Below are positions 44,790 to 53,506 of a DNA stretch of 64,000 nt, piece after piece. The stretch spans positions 26,311-90,310 of the forward strand of contig JAFLEH010000031.1 of the NCBI GenBank assembly GCA_017301995.1. The letters run 5' to 3'. Each line of letters begins with the position of its first letter. Position 1 is the stretch's first letter. Under the pieces are notes generated by a model. The model was not told the DNA's origin. It made no database searches and worked only from the letters and a program-made list of their open reading frames with translations. The DNA comes from Verrucomicrobiota bacterium. GTDB taxonomy: Bacteria > Verrucomicrobiota > Verrucomicrobiia > Verrucomicrobiales > Akkermansiaceae. The position numbers and the translations under genes are program-made.

Positions 44790-47700
44790 ATGCCCACCGA
44801 CCTCAAACTCACCCGTGAAGAAGTATCAAAGCGCCGCCGTTCCCCGTGGCGGCGCACCGTGCGCGAGCAACTTGAAGCCCTCGGCCCAAATGGCAAAGTT
44901 CTCGCCGATGGGTTTCTGGCGCATTTCCAATCCGGCAGGCTGATCCAAACGGCGCAGACGGCGCTGGCTGAATTGAACGAGGCAGGCCGCCGGGCGGTGT
45001 GGGGTTGCATGTTTCCTAACATGGTCGATGCGATCGAATGCGCCTGGAGCCATCTGCCGCCCAGTGTCATCGTCCGCCGTGAGGGGTGGGGCGAAGGCAT
45101 GGGACATCGCTTTGCCTGGCCGGTAGGGGAAGGAACCGCGGCGGCATATAGATTCGACTGTCTGCGCCGGTTGATGATCTGTGTTTCACCATTTCCCGAA
45201 CTCAACTTGGCGGGAAGCATTGCCTACTCGGACCTGCTCACCGCCGGAAGCATGGAGGAGCACGCCGCCGAGGAAGATTCCACCGGATTGATGTATAATG
45301 ACAATGTTCCGGCATACCCCGCAGTGGCGGTGTTGGAACAACGCGCCACCGGTCACGAGGAGATCGCCGAAGTACTGCTTGCCGGGCTCAAAGGCCACCT
45401 CCCGCAGGCGGAGCCGCGCACTTGCCAAACCGCTTTGCTCTGCGCAAATCGTCCCGATCTCTGGGCGGAGGTCGATCAACTGATGCTAGATTCCGGACTC
45501 GAACCGAATCTCAGAACCGCCCTCGCGGCTCGCCGTCTCGGCGGCCATCCCGGCGCTTGGCGGCACTTTCTCGCCACTTGTGCCGAACATGGCCTCGGTC
45601 GGTTTGACATGGTGCGGGCCTATCTGCTCGGCTACTTCGGGGTGCCGCTGGATTTTCAGAGGCACTCGAAGGAGTTCGACGCCTTTCTCCGGCACTGGCA
45701 CGCGATGCATAAGGATGCGGCGCTTCGCGCTCGGGGACTGGCCGGATCAGACCCGCTGGACTTTCTGCTAGCGCTGTGGGCAACGGCGGTTGACGACGGG
45801 CCGGCCGCACTGGAGCAAGTCCGGCGTTCCGCCACCCTCTCCCCGCTTCACCTCAAGGTCGCCACCTTGTTTCTGCAAATCTGCCCCGAAGATCAGGTCG
45901 CTACGACTCTGATGCAATTTGCCATCGCACCTGGAACGCCGGAAGATCCTGCGACAGTGATAAACAACAAGCGGGCCCGGCGTTTCTCCGCCGAGGAAGC
46001 AAACTTGGTCTTCGACAAGGTGCTTCACCAAGTGCGGAACCCGCCACCGACGCTGGTCTTGCCCGCGCCGTTGGCCAATGAGAAGCCGGATCCGCAGGCG
46101 AACTTCAGGATGCTCGTCGCCCTGCTCCCGCCGGGGCGCGAGCCGGACATGTTAGAGTGGCTGCCTCAACTGGCCACCGAGGAGCGAACCATGCTCGCCT
46201 GCCGCGTCGTCAGTCATAGCCTGAAACAGCAGGATAAGCGCCTGACAGAAATGCGCGCCATTGCGGACGATGCGACGTGGGCCGAGTGGACGAGCAGCCC
46301 GGAAGGCCGGCGGACCCTCGCCAGACGGCAGATCCTGCTGAGGCTTGTGAGTGACAACGCGCCCGCCGTAGCCGAGCGGGCGGCCACCGCGCTTCATGGG
46401 TTGAACCTGCTGCCCCAGGAAATCCAACTCCTCCACCCGGCCTTGAAATCCGCCACCGCCAGCAAGCGGCTGGTGGCGACCCAACTCCTAAGCCGTCTGC
46501 CCGACGCGATCCCGCCGGCTCTCGATTTATTAGACCAAAAAGCGCCCAACCTGCGGCTCTGCGGACTGGAACTGCTCCGCCAGCTTGCGGACGGCACTCA
46601 CCTTGATAGAGTCAAAACGGCGTTCACCGCCAAGCGCTTCACTCCTTCCGGCAACGAAGAAACCAGGGCTCACCAGACGTTGGTCGCGCTCTGGCAAGGT
46701 GACCCCACTGCCGAAACAACCCCGCCGCCCAAACCCACCACCGCGGACGCCTTTGGCTTGGTTGATCCGGCGACATTGCCTCAGCCCGCGTCCCCGCAAG
46801 AACACGAGGTGCTCGTGCATTCCCCGGTGACCCTGCGGCTCGCCCGCCATCTTGAAAGTTGGTATCAAACCCATCGTGATCTAACCCCGGACGGCACCCC
46901 GCTTTCCGCGGATCATCCTGCCGACACCCGGACCCTTCGGCAATCCCTGCCGTACTATGATTGGAAGTTGAAATCCACCGATGCCAACCTTGTCCGGTTT
47001 CCCTTGATGCGCGAACTCTCCGCTTGGTGGGAGAACCGTCCGGAAGAAATGAGAGACCCCGACGGCTTTGAGTTGCTGCGGCTCGATGTCTTCATTCGCA
47101 CCAAAGGGGGCAGTCACCAACACCCCGTCTTGCGGCAGCTTGCTTTGGGCTTGGACGAGTCGGCTCCGCCAGCTTACGACTCGGTTCTCGAACGCCTGCA
47201 CCGCTGGCTGAAGATGCTCCATCCGCCGGGTCCCGGACACGAAAGATATGTTTTGGAGGTCATGGAGACCGTGTTCGCCCGGGTGCTCCGACTCCGCCAA
47301 CAGCAGCCCGGATTGTCGTGGGAGGTCATTGCCATTTCAACGCGTTGGCCTGAGTTGGCGGCGGAAACTCTGATGAGACATGGCTCTGAAACGGTTGATC
47401 GCGGTCTCAAGAGGCGGTTTTGGGAATTGTGTCTGATCGATGCACACTGCAAGCCATGGGCTGATGACAATTTGGTGCATCTTCACAAGTTGGGTATCGT
47501 TTCCGGTGACGAACTCATTTGGAATATTCTCGGCAACCGGGATCCCGCGAGAAACGGGCGGGATTTTGGCCCCTTGATATCAGCCACCAAGATGCTCAGC
47601 AGTGAGTTGGAGCGTGCCGAAGCAGGCGGAGAGCCGCAACCCGCCGCCACGGATCACGCGGCCGTCATTCGCATGATCGACCGGATTCTCGAATTGGAAC

Positions 47701-49799
47701 TCTCCCGCGGCGAGGCACCCGAACCTTGGACCCATGCCGCCGTTCTCCTAAAAGTCCTGCCGGGTGCCGACCGGCTCGCGCGTTGCCTGATCGCGTTGGG
47801 TGAGTTGAAACCCAGCCGTGGCCGCCCGCCCCATGCCGACCTGACCCGCGCCAAGGTGCTTACGAAACTCATCCGCGTGAGTTGTCCGCTGCCGACCGAT
47901 ACGCCGGAGCAGTTCCGAGTACATCTCGCGCCGCACCGGATTCCGCGATCCCGCTTGTTTGAGATCGCCATTCTGTCGCCGCAATGGATCGATTTCATCG
48001 CCTGCGCCACCGGCGTGGCCGGCTTGCGGGAGGCGGTGGAGTGGTTGTTCGCGCACTTGCGGGAACCGTCCTGGCAATGGCAGGCGAATGCGAAGCAGTT
48101 GTGGGAAGGTTCGCTCGATTTGCGCACGCCACTCACCCCGCAAAATCTAATCGATGGCGAAGTGGATGTCGCGTGGTTCTTCCGAGCCTATGCCGCGATC
48201 GGCGGGGAAATCTGGAACGAACTGCACGCCTCCGCCAAATTCGCCACCAGCGGCGGCGGCCATGCCCGCGCCCGCTTGGCTGCCGATGCGTTGTTAGGAA
48301 AAGCAACGGTGGCGGAACTGCAAGAGCGGATCGAAACCAAGGCGAATCTCGACGCCGTGCGCGCCGTCGGACTGCCCCCGTTGCCGGACGAGGAAGACGC
48401 CCGCCGGATCGAATTGCTGCGCCGCTACGAGATCCTGCAAGCGTTCCGCAAAGTGTCCCGCAAATCCAAACCCCAACTCCGTGCCAGCCAGGAGACCGCC
48501 TACGAAGCCGGCCTCCACAACCTCGCCCGCAAGGCCGGCTATGCGGACCCAATCCGGTTCGAGTGGGCGATGGAAGCCGCCGCTGCCTCCGATTTCGCGG
48601 CAGGCAATCTGCAAGCCTCCGTTGGCGATACCACCTTCACGCTGGTCATCCAACCCGATGGCACGCTCGGTCTAACCATCACCCGCGCGGGCGAGGAGCT
48701 GATCAAAGTGCCTGCCGCCCTCAAGCCGAACGCCGCAGTGAAGGCTTTACTGGAGCGGCAGCAGGAACTCGCTGCCCAAGCCCGCCGCCTGCGGCCGGCG
48801 CTTGAGGCATTGATGATCAACGGCGTCGCAATGCCTGCCAGCGAATGGCGGGCGATTCTCGGTCATCCGCTGGCGGGCCCGATTCTGTCGCGGTTGGTGC
48901 TTGCCACCGCCAGAGGTCCGCTCGGTTTTCCCGATATTTCCACCGGTGGAATTTCCGGGCTTGGCGACACGGAAATTCCATGGCCGGAGCATGAAACCAT
49001 CCACATCGCCCATCCGTTGGATTTTCTTCCAGCGAGCCGGTGGCACGCTTGGCAGCAGGACGTGTTCGCCCGCCGGTTGATCCAGCCGTTCAAACAGCTC
49101 TTCCGCGAAACCTATCTGCCGACGGCCATGGAGAGCGACGGTTCCACCGTTAGCAAGCGGTTTGACCGGCAGCAGATCGACACCGGCAAGGCCTTCGCCA
49201 TGCTCGCAGGACGCTCGTGGCTCTATCACCCCAGCCACGGCCTGCATCGCGTGCATCGTGCCGACGGTCTGATTGCGGAGCAGTATTTCGAGGAGTATTT
49301 CCATCACGCCGGTGAGGCTCCAGTCGCCACGATCACCGGGATTGGCTTCCGCGATCTAGCCGGCCAAGCGGTTCCGCTGACCAAGGTCCCGCCGCGTTTG
49401 TTCAGTGAGGTGCTGCGTGATGTGGACCTCATCGTCAGTATCGCCCACGCCAGCGGGGCCAATCCCGAGGCGACCGTTTCGACCGTGGAGATGCGCGCCG
49501 CCCTGATCCGCGAAACCTGTGCCCTGATCGGGCTCGGCAACGTCGTCTTGCAAGCGTCCCACGCGGCGATCACCGGCCAACTCGGCAACTACCGCGTCCA
49601 CCTCGCCAGCGGCCTGGTTCATCGCGAAACCGGCCCGGCACTGCCGCTGGCTGATGTGACTGAACCCGAACGCGGCCGCATTTTCCTGCCCTTTGCCGAC
49701 GAGGATCCACTCGCTGCCAGCATTCTAACACGTGTTATCCTTTTCGCCAATGACGCCACCATCAAGGACCCCGTCATCGCCCGCCTGCTGCGGAGTTGA
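44790..49799 (+). CDS. DUF5724/DUF4132 domain-containing giant protein
   Basis: 1669 residues, cytoplasmic by composition. The C-terminal ~400 residues match DUF4132 (WHAWQQDVFARRLIQPFKQL, RETYLPTAME; EVLRDVDLIVSIAHASGANP; RIFLPFADEDPLAASILTRV). The large alpha-helical remainder, with HEAT-like stretches (LLSRLPDAIPPALDLLDQKA), corresponds to DUF5724-type sequence. Members of this family include E. coli YehI and MolR-like proteins; no biochemical function is established. Several low-GC words interrupt, but codon use is chromosomal (CTA-ACN is used). Downstream flank has no clear partner. Confidence 0.88.
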   Translation: MPTDLKLTREEVSKRRRSPWRRTVREQLEALGPNGKVLADGFLAHFQSGRLIQTAQTALAELNEAGRRAVWGCMFPNMVDAIECAWSHLPPSVIVRREGWGEGMGHRFAWPVGEGTAAAYRFDCLRRLMICVSPFPELNLAGSIAYSDLLTAGSMEEHAAEEDSTGLMYNDNVPAYPAVAVLEQRATGHEEIAEVLLAGLKGHLPQAEPRTCQTALLCANRPDLWAEVDQLMLDSGLEPNLRTALAARRLGGHPGAWRHFLATCAEHGLGRFDMVRAYLLGYFGVPLDFQRHSKEFDAFLRHWHAMHKDAALRARGLAGSDPLDFLLALWATAVDDGPAALEQVRRSATLSPLHLKVATLFLQICPEDQVATTLMQFAIAPGTPEDPATVINNKRARRFSAEEANLVFDKVLHQVRNPPPTLVLPAPLANEKPDPQANFRMLVALLPPGREPDMLEWLPQLATEERTMLACRVVSHSLKQQDKRLTEMRAIADDATWAEWTSSPEGRRTLARRQILLRLVSDNAPAVAERAATALHGLNLLPQEIQLLHPALKSATASKRLVATQLLSRLPDAIPPALDLLDQKAPNLRLCGLELLRQLADGTHLDRVKTAFTAKRFTPSGNEETRAHQTLVALWQGDPTAETTPPPKPTTADAFGLVDPATLPQPASPQEHEVLVHSPVTLRLARHLESWYQTHRDLTPDGTPLSADHPADTRTLRQSLPYYDWKLKSTDANLVRFPLMRELSAWWENRPEEMRDPDGFELLRLDVFIRTKGGSHQHPVLRQLALGLDESAPPAYDSVLERLHRWLKMLHPPGPGHERYVLEVMETVFARVLRLRQQQPGLSWEVIAISTRWPELAAETLMRHGSETVDRGLKRRFWELCLIDAHCKPWADDNLVHLHKLGIVSGDELIWNILGNRDPARNGRDFGPLISATKMLSSELERAEAGGEPQPAATDHAAVIRMIDRILELELSRGEAPEPWTHAAVLLKVLPGADRLARCLIALGELKPSRGRPPHADLTRAKVLTKLIRVSCPLPTDTPEQFRVHLAPHRIPRSRLFEIAILSPQWIDFIACATGVAGLREAVEWLFAHLREPSWQWQANAKQLWEGSLDLRTPLTPQNLIDGEVDVAWFFRAYAAIGGEIWNELHASAKFATSGGGHARARLAADALLGKATVAELQERIETKANLDAVRAVGLPPLPDEEDARRIELLRRYEILQAFRKVSRKSKPQLRASQETAYEAGLHNLARKAGYADPIRFEWAMEAAAASDFAAGNLQASVGDTTFTLVIQPDGTLGLTITRAGEELIKVPAALKPNAAVKALLERQQELAAQARRLRPALEALMINGVAMPASEWRAILGHPLAGPILSRLVLATARGPLGFPDISTGGISGLGDTEIPWPEHETIHIAHPLDFLPASRWHAWQQDVFARRLIQPFKQLFRETYLPTAMESDGSTVSKRFDRQQIDTGKAFAMLAGRSWLYHPSHGLHRVHRADGLIAEQYFEEYFHHAGEAPVATITGIGFRDLAGQAVPLTKVPPRLFSEVLRDVDLIVSIAHASGANPEATVSTVEMRAALIRETCALIGLGNVVLQASHAAITGQLGNYRVHLASGLVHRETGPALPLADVTEPERGRIFLPFADEDPLAASILTRVILFANDATIKDPVIARLLRS

Positions 49800-49910
49800 T
49801 GGGCCGACCTATCAATGACCCAACCCCGGAGACTTCCGACGCTCCACTCTCTAACCAACACAACAATGCCGTAGGCGACGGCCTATCCGAGGTTCGATCT
49901 TCCTTTGCGT

Positions 49911-50255
49911 CTACCGGATCACCCCGTGGATGGTCACGCCCACACCATTTCCGCAGCGCGACGGATAGGGGTAGGGCCGGGGCTGGATCGGGTGCCTGTG
50001 GGACGGCCTGATGGTGTGATGGGTGTGCTGCCTCACCTGGCGATAGCCCCACACCGGACGCCCGTGGCAATCGTAGCCGATGAAATAGCGCTCGGTGTAA
50101 ATGGGCAGTCCGCAATGGCAGTGACCGCTCACATACACCCGGCCGGCCGGGCGCGGGGCACACCCCGGGCGGGCGTCGGCGGAGCCGGTCCCCAACCAAG
50201 TCAGGGCGGCAAACAAACATGTGGTTAGAACGGTTTTGATCGAATTCGTTTTCAT
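49911..50255 (-). CDS. Small secreted His/Tyr-rich hypothetical protein
   Basis: 114 residues from ATG 50255 (NSIKTVLTTCLFAALTWLGT signal peptide ending SADA). The mature part is rich in His, Arg, Tyr, Pro and has four Cys (CAPRPAGRVYVSGHCHCGLP; YDCHGRPVWGYRQVRQHTHH). It resembles short secreted YXXHGR-containing proteins common in Verrucomicrobia, without known function. A GTTAGA word lies just upstream of the start region. Confidence 0.65.
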   Translation of the reverse strand: MKTNSIKTVLTTCLFAALTWLGTGSADARPGCAPRPAGRVYVSGHCHCGLPIYTERYFIGYDCHGRPVWGYRQVRQHTHHTIRPSHRHPIQPRPYPYPSRCGNGVGVTIHGVIR

Positions 50256-50349
50256 TTTCGGTTGCGGGTCTCTCGACCTCACCCGCTATGACGGATCGCG
50301 CCTGCGGATATTCAGACCGGGTTTCGATTTTTATGAAGTCGGTCGCCCG

Positions 50350-50588
50350 TTGAAGCCGAGTTCCGAAGTCCAGGATTGTTTGGAAGCCCGGGTTACCACT
50401 GAAGCACTGATGGAACAGAGGACACGGAAGATCTTTTGGGAAAAGTGAGCCACCCCCTAAAAATGTGATCGGGATTTGGTTTGGACGACGCGCACCCGAT
50501 CCTCAATCATCAGAGATTTCAGTCTCAGTCAGTGTCTTCAGTGGTGAACAGCCTCCCTAATCCATTTTGAACTACGGATCAGGTTGAA
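50350..50588. repeat. Interspersed palindromic element, copy C
   Basis: In the 476-bp gap before the MmcQ gene. Inner arms ACCACTGAAG (50395-50404) and CTTCAGTGGT (50536-50545) are a perfect 10-bp inverted pair. Outer arms TTGAAGCCGAGTTCCGAAGT (from 50350) and the TTTTGAACTACGGATCAGGT region (from 50565) are diverged. The interior GATCTTTTGGGAAAA word resembles GATTTTTGGGAAAT in copy B. The rest of the gap holds nothing recognisable. Confidence 0.6.
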
Positions 50589-50731
50589 CCGCTGAAATCG
50601 CCCGATCCCAAAGACCACAAATGGAAAGAATGGAGGATCGAGAATACAATCCGTATAGACCACTCCCCCAGGATGCCGTCTTGCGTCGGTTCGCAAGCTC
50701 GGCTATGCTGCGCGGAGAAAATCCTTCCGCC

Positions 50732-51100
50732 ATGCATCTCGACGAAGCCATCGCCCATTGCCTCAGCCTGCCCGGCGTGGTTGAGGAAACCCCGTTCGGT
50801 CCTGAAGTCCTCGTTTACAAGGTCGGCGGAAAGATGTTTGCCCTAACCGATCCCAACGACGTGCCTCCGTCTATCAACCTGAAATGTGATCCCGAGCGCG
50901 CCCTAACCTTGCGCGACCGCTTCCGGTCGATCCAGCCCGGCTACCACATGAACAAACGCCACTGGAACACCGTGACGCTCGGCGGATCGCTGCCCGATGG
51001 TTTGGTTAGAGAGTTGATCGACCACTCCCACGCCCTGGTCGTCGCCGGCCTGCCTGCCAAGGAACGGGCGAGGCTATCCACAGGCAGCGCGACAGACTGA
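50732..51100 (+). CDS. MmcQ/YjbR family protein
   Basis: 122 residues from ATG 50732, which gives the usual family length; a longer frame from 50621 adds an unrelated 37-residue leader. Family features: CLSLPGVVEETPFGPEVLVY, KVGGKMFALTDPNDVPPSIN, LKCDPERALTLRDRFRSIQP, and GYHMNKRHWNTVTL. The fold is a YjbR (CyaY-like) DNA-binding type; role unclear. Two Leu-Thr pairs are both CTA-ACC, the chromosomal signature. Confidence 0.88.
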   Translation: MHLDEAIAHCLSLPGVVEETPFGPEVLVYKVGGKMFALTDPNDVPPSINLKCDPERALTLRDRFRSIQPGYHMNKRHWNTVTLGGSLPDGLVRELIDHSHALVVAGLPAKERARLSTGSATD

Positions 51101-51216
51101 GATGGGCATCCTGCCGCGCTCCACGAGCGTCGATGCCGATGAAATTGGAATTCCATCGAGTGTCCCAAAGTTGATAGAGCGAACCCGATTCAGTGCCGGA
51201 AAGCCGCGAACGCCCG

Positions 51217-51405
51217 TCACCATAGTTCGCTCCACGATGAATCCAACATGATCCGCCAAGGGTAGAATAGTACCGCAAATACCGTAATGGCCATCATCAA
51301 CCCGAAATAGGGATGGTCACTTTGTGATGCCAAAACGCCAAACAATCCCGCGGCAGCCATTTTCCGTGACAATCCGGCGGTTTCACCCCCGTATTCATGC
51401 GCCAT
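51217..51405 (-). CDS. Possible small membrane protein (uncertain)
   Basis: 62 residues from ATG 51405 with two hydrophobic helices (AAAGLFGVLASQSDHPYF and FGLMMAITVFAVLFYPWRIM). Its start overlaps the divergent fucosidase start by 2 bp. It has no recognised relative and could be a chance open frame, but the two-helix pattern is typical of small genes. Low confidence. Confidence 0.3.
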   Translation of the reverse strand: MAHEYGGETAGLSRKMAAAGLFGVLASQSDHPYFGLMMAITVFAVLFYPWRIMLDSSWSELW

Positions 51406-53251
51406 GCCCACCTTGCGCCGCTTTTCGATCACCGCCCTTTTGCTCATGTCCCAGCTTGGCTCCGTGCCGATCTGCCACGCCGCCCCGCGCGGCGAGGAGG
51501 CCGCCCCGGACCACACCTACCCCGAGCGCATGCGCTGGTTCGCCGACGCCAAGAGCGGCATGTTCATCCACTGGGGCCTGTACTCGATCCCCGCCGGCGT
51601 TCACTGGAAAAACCCCGCCGACAACGGCCACGCCGAGTGGTATGTCGAAACCACCAAAATGCCGATGTCGGAATATGAGAAATTCGCCGACCGGTTCAAC
51701 CCGGTGAAATTCAACGCCGAGCAATGGGCGCAGATCGCCCAGGACGCCGGCATGAAATACCTCTGCATCACCTCGATGCACCACGACGGCTTCGCGATGT
51801 TTCCGTCCAAGGTCTCTGATCGCGACAACTGGAGCCTGTCCCGCACCCCCTTCGGCAAGGCCGGCCGCGACCCGCTGATGGAATTGAAAAAGGCCTGCGA
51901 GAAACGCGGCCTCAAGTTCTGCCTCTATCACACCATCATGGACTGGCACAGCCCGCTCTACGGCGCCCGCCGCGGCTATAACGACGTGGCTGCAAAGAGT
52001 GGCATCCAGCCGGACATGAACAAGTTCCAGGAGTATCTGGAGGCCTCGGTGCTGGAGGAAATCGAGCGTTACCACCCGGCCATGCTGTGGTTCGATGGCA
52101 ACTGGGAGGGCTGCTGGACGTTGGAAAACGGCAAGCACTTGGAAGCCACCATCCGCAAGGCCGACCCGGCCGTAGTCATCAACAACCGCATCGGCAAGGG
52201 CAACCACGCCAAGCTCGACAAGAACATGCTGGGAGACTACCTGACCCCCGAACAGCACATCCCGGCGCAGGGCTTTGGCAAGGGCGTGGCCTTCGAGGCC
52301 TGCATGACCATGAGCGGCCGCAATTACTGGGGCGTCAACAAGGCGGACTTCGACGCCAAGAGCGTCAAACCCCAGCAAACCCTGATGACTTTCCTGTTCG
52401 ATCTATCCGCCAAGGGCGGCAACATGCTGCTCAACGTCGGACCCACCGCCGAAGGCGAGATTCCCGACTTCTATGTGCCGCATCTGAAGGAAATGGGCGA
52501 CTGGCTGAAGGTCAACGGCGAGGCCATCTACGGCTCGCGCGCCGGCATCTACAGCCGCCAGCCGGCCTGGGGCCGCACCACCACCAAACGCCTGAACAAT
52601 GGCAACACCCGCGTGTATGCGATCCTGTTCGAGGCCTCCAAGGACGGCGTCCTGAATCTGGAAGGCCTGACCAACACCCCGGTCAAGGCGATGCTGCTGG
52701 ATGGCGGCGCGCCGCTTTCGGCGCAAGCCAAGGACGGCGGCGTGTCCGTCACTCTGCCAGCAGCGGTGGCGGGCAAAAAGAACTTCGTGGTGGCGGTCGA
52801 TGTGGCTGGCGAAGTCGTCGGAGAAGCCGCCCTGGACCTTAATCCCAAGGCCGACAAAGATGGCGTGTTCGCGTTGTATCCTCGCCAGGCGGCGACTGAA
52901 AACGGCCTGGCCCTGCAAGGCGATGGCGACGGAGAAAATCTGGGCTGCTGGACCAGCAAGGCCGGCACCGCGACCTGGACCTTCAAGACCGCCGCGGCGC
53001 AAGCCTACAGGCTGGAAGTCGCCTGCGGCGCCGAGCAGGCGTCCGACGGCAGCGTGATCGAATTCGTGAGCGGCGATCAGGTGCTGCCCCTAACCATCAA
53101 GGCCACCGGCGGCTGGGAGAAAATGGCCACCCTGCAAGCGGGCACCCTCAAGCTGCCGGCCGGCGAGAACAAGCTCGTCGCCCGCGTGAAGAGCGTCAAC
53201 GGCATCGCCCCCTGCAACCTGGGCACATTGCGCTTGGTGCCGGTGAAGTGA
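51404..53251 (+). CDS. Alpha-L-fucosidase (GH29)
   Basis: 615 residues with signal peptide (FSITALLLMSQLGSVPICHA). GH29 landmarks: RMRWFADAKSGMFIHWGLYS, AQDAGMKYLCITSMHHDGFA, and AMLWFDGNWEG carrying the presumed nucleophile Asp, then GRNYWGVNK. Residues ~480-615 form a C-terminal beta-sandwich (EVACGAEQASDGSVIEFVSG). It hydrolyses terminal alpha-L-fucose from glycans outside the cytoplasm. Only one of three Leu-Thr pairs is CTA, and CTG dominates Leu, slightly unlike the rest of the chromosome, so recent acquisition is possible. Confidence 0.93.
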   Translation: MPTLRRFSITALLLMSQLGSVPICHAAPRGEEAAPDHTYPERMRWFADAKSGMFIHWGLYSIPAGVHWKNPADNGHAEWYVETTKMPMSEYEKFADRFNPVKFNAEQWAQIAQDAGMKYLCITSMHHDGFAMFPSKVSDRDNWSLSRTPFGKAGRDPLMELKKACEKRGLKFCLYHTIMDWHSPLYGARRGYNDVAAKSGIQPDMNKFQEYLEASVLEEIERYHPAMLWFDGNWEGCWTLENGKHLEATIRKADPAVVINNRIGKGNHAKLDKNMLGDYLTPEQHIPAQGFGKGVAFEACMTMSGRNYWGVNKADFDAKSVKPQQTLMTFLFDLSAKGGNMLLNVGPTAEGEIPDFYVPHLKEMGDWLKVNGEAIYGSRAGIYSRQPAWGRTTTKRLNNGNTRVYAILFEASKDGVLNLEGLTNTPVKAMLLDGGAPLSAQAKDGGVSVTLPAAVAGKKNFVVAVDVAGEVVGEAALDLNPKADKDGVFALYPRQAATENGLALQGDGDGENLGCWTSKAGTATWTFKTAAAQAYRLEVACGAEQASDGSVIEFVSGDQVLPLTIKATGGWEKMATLQAGTLKLPAGENKLVARVKSVNGIAPCNLGTLRLVPVK

Positions 53252-53506
53252 GACCGGGGGAATGCTCACATCGAAGTATTGGTTTGGAATATCGGCGCGA
53301 TGCCCCTCGCCTTCGTAGAACGTGATCTGGGACGCTGTGGAGCAAAACGAGAAGATCTACGATGTCGCAGATCGCAAAGTACGATCAGAGCTTGGAACGC
53401 GGAGAGCCGCGCTGGCGGCGATAGGACGATTGCCGCAGGCACTGACCGGCATAGCCGGAGGCAAATCGGGTACGATGAAAGCTCGGCCTTTCACACCAAA
53501 CTCCAA
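53252..53506. other. Gene-free interval between fucosidase and transposase
   Basis: No gene supported. A plus-strand open stretch from ~53320 encodes a peptide starting IWDAVEQNEKIYDVADRKVR that looks protein-like but soon runs into frame antisense to the transposase, so it may be a decayed gene fragment. Nothing else recognised. Confidence 0.3.
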
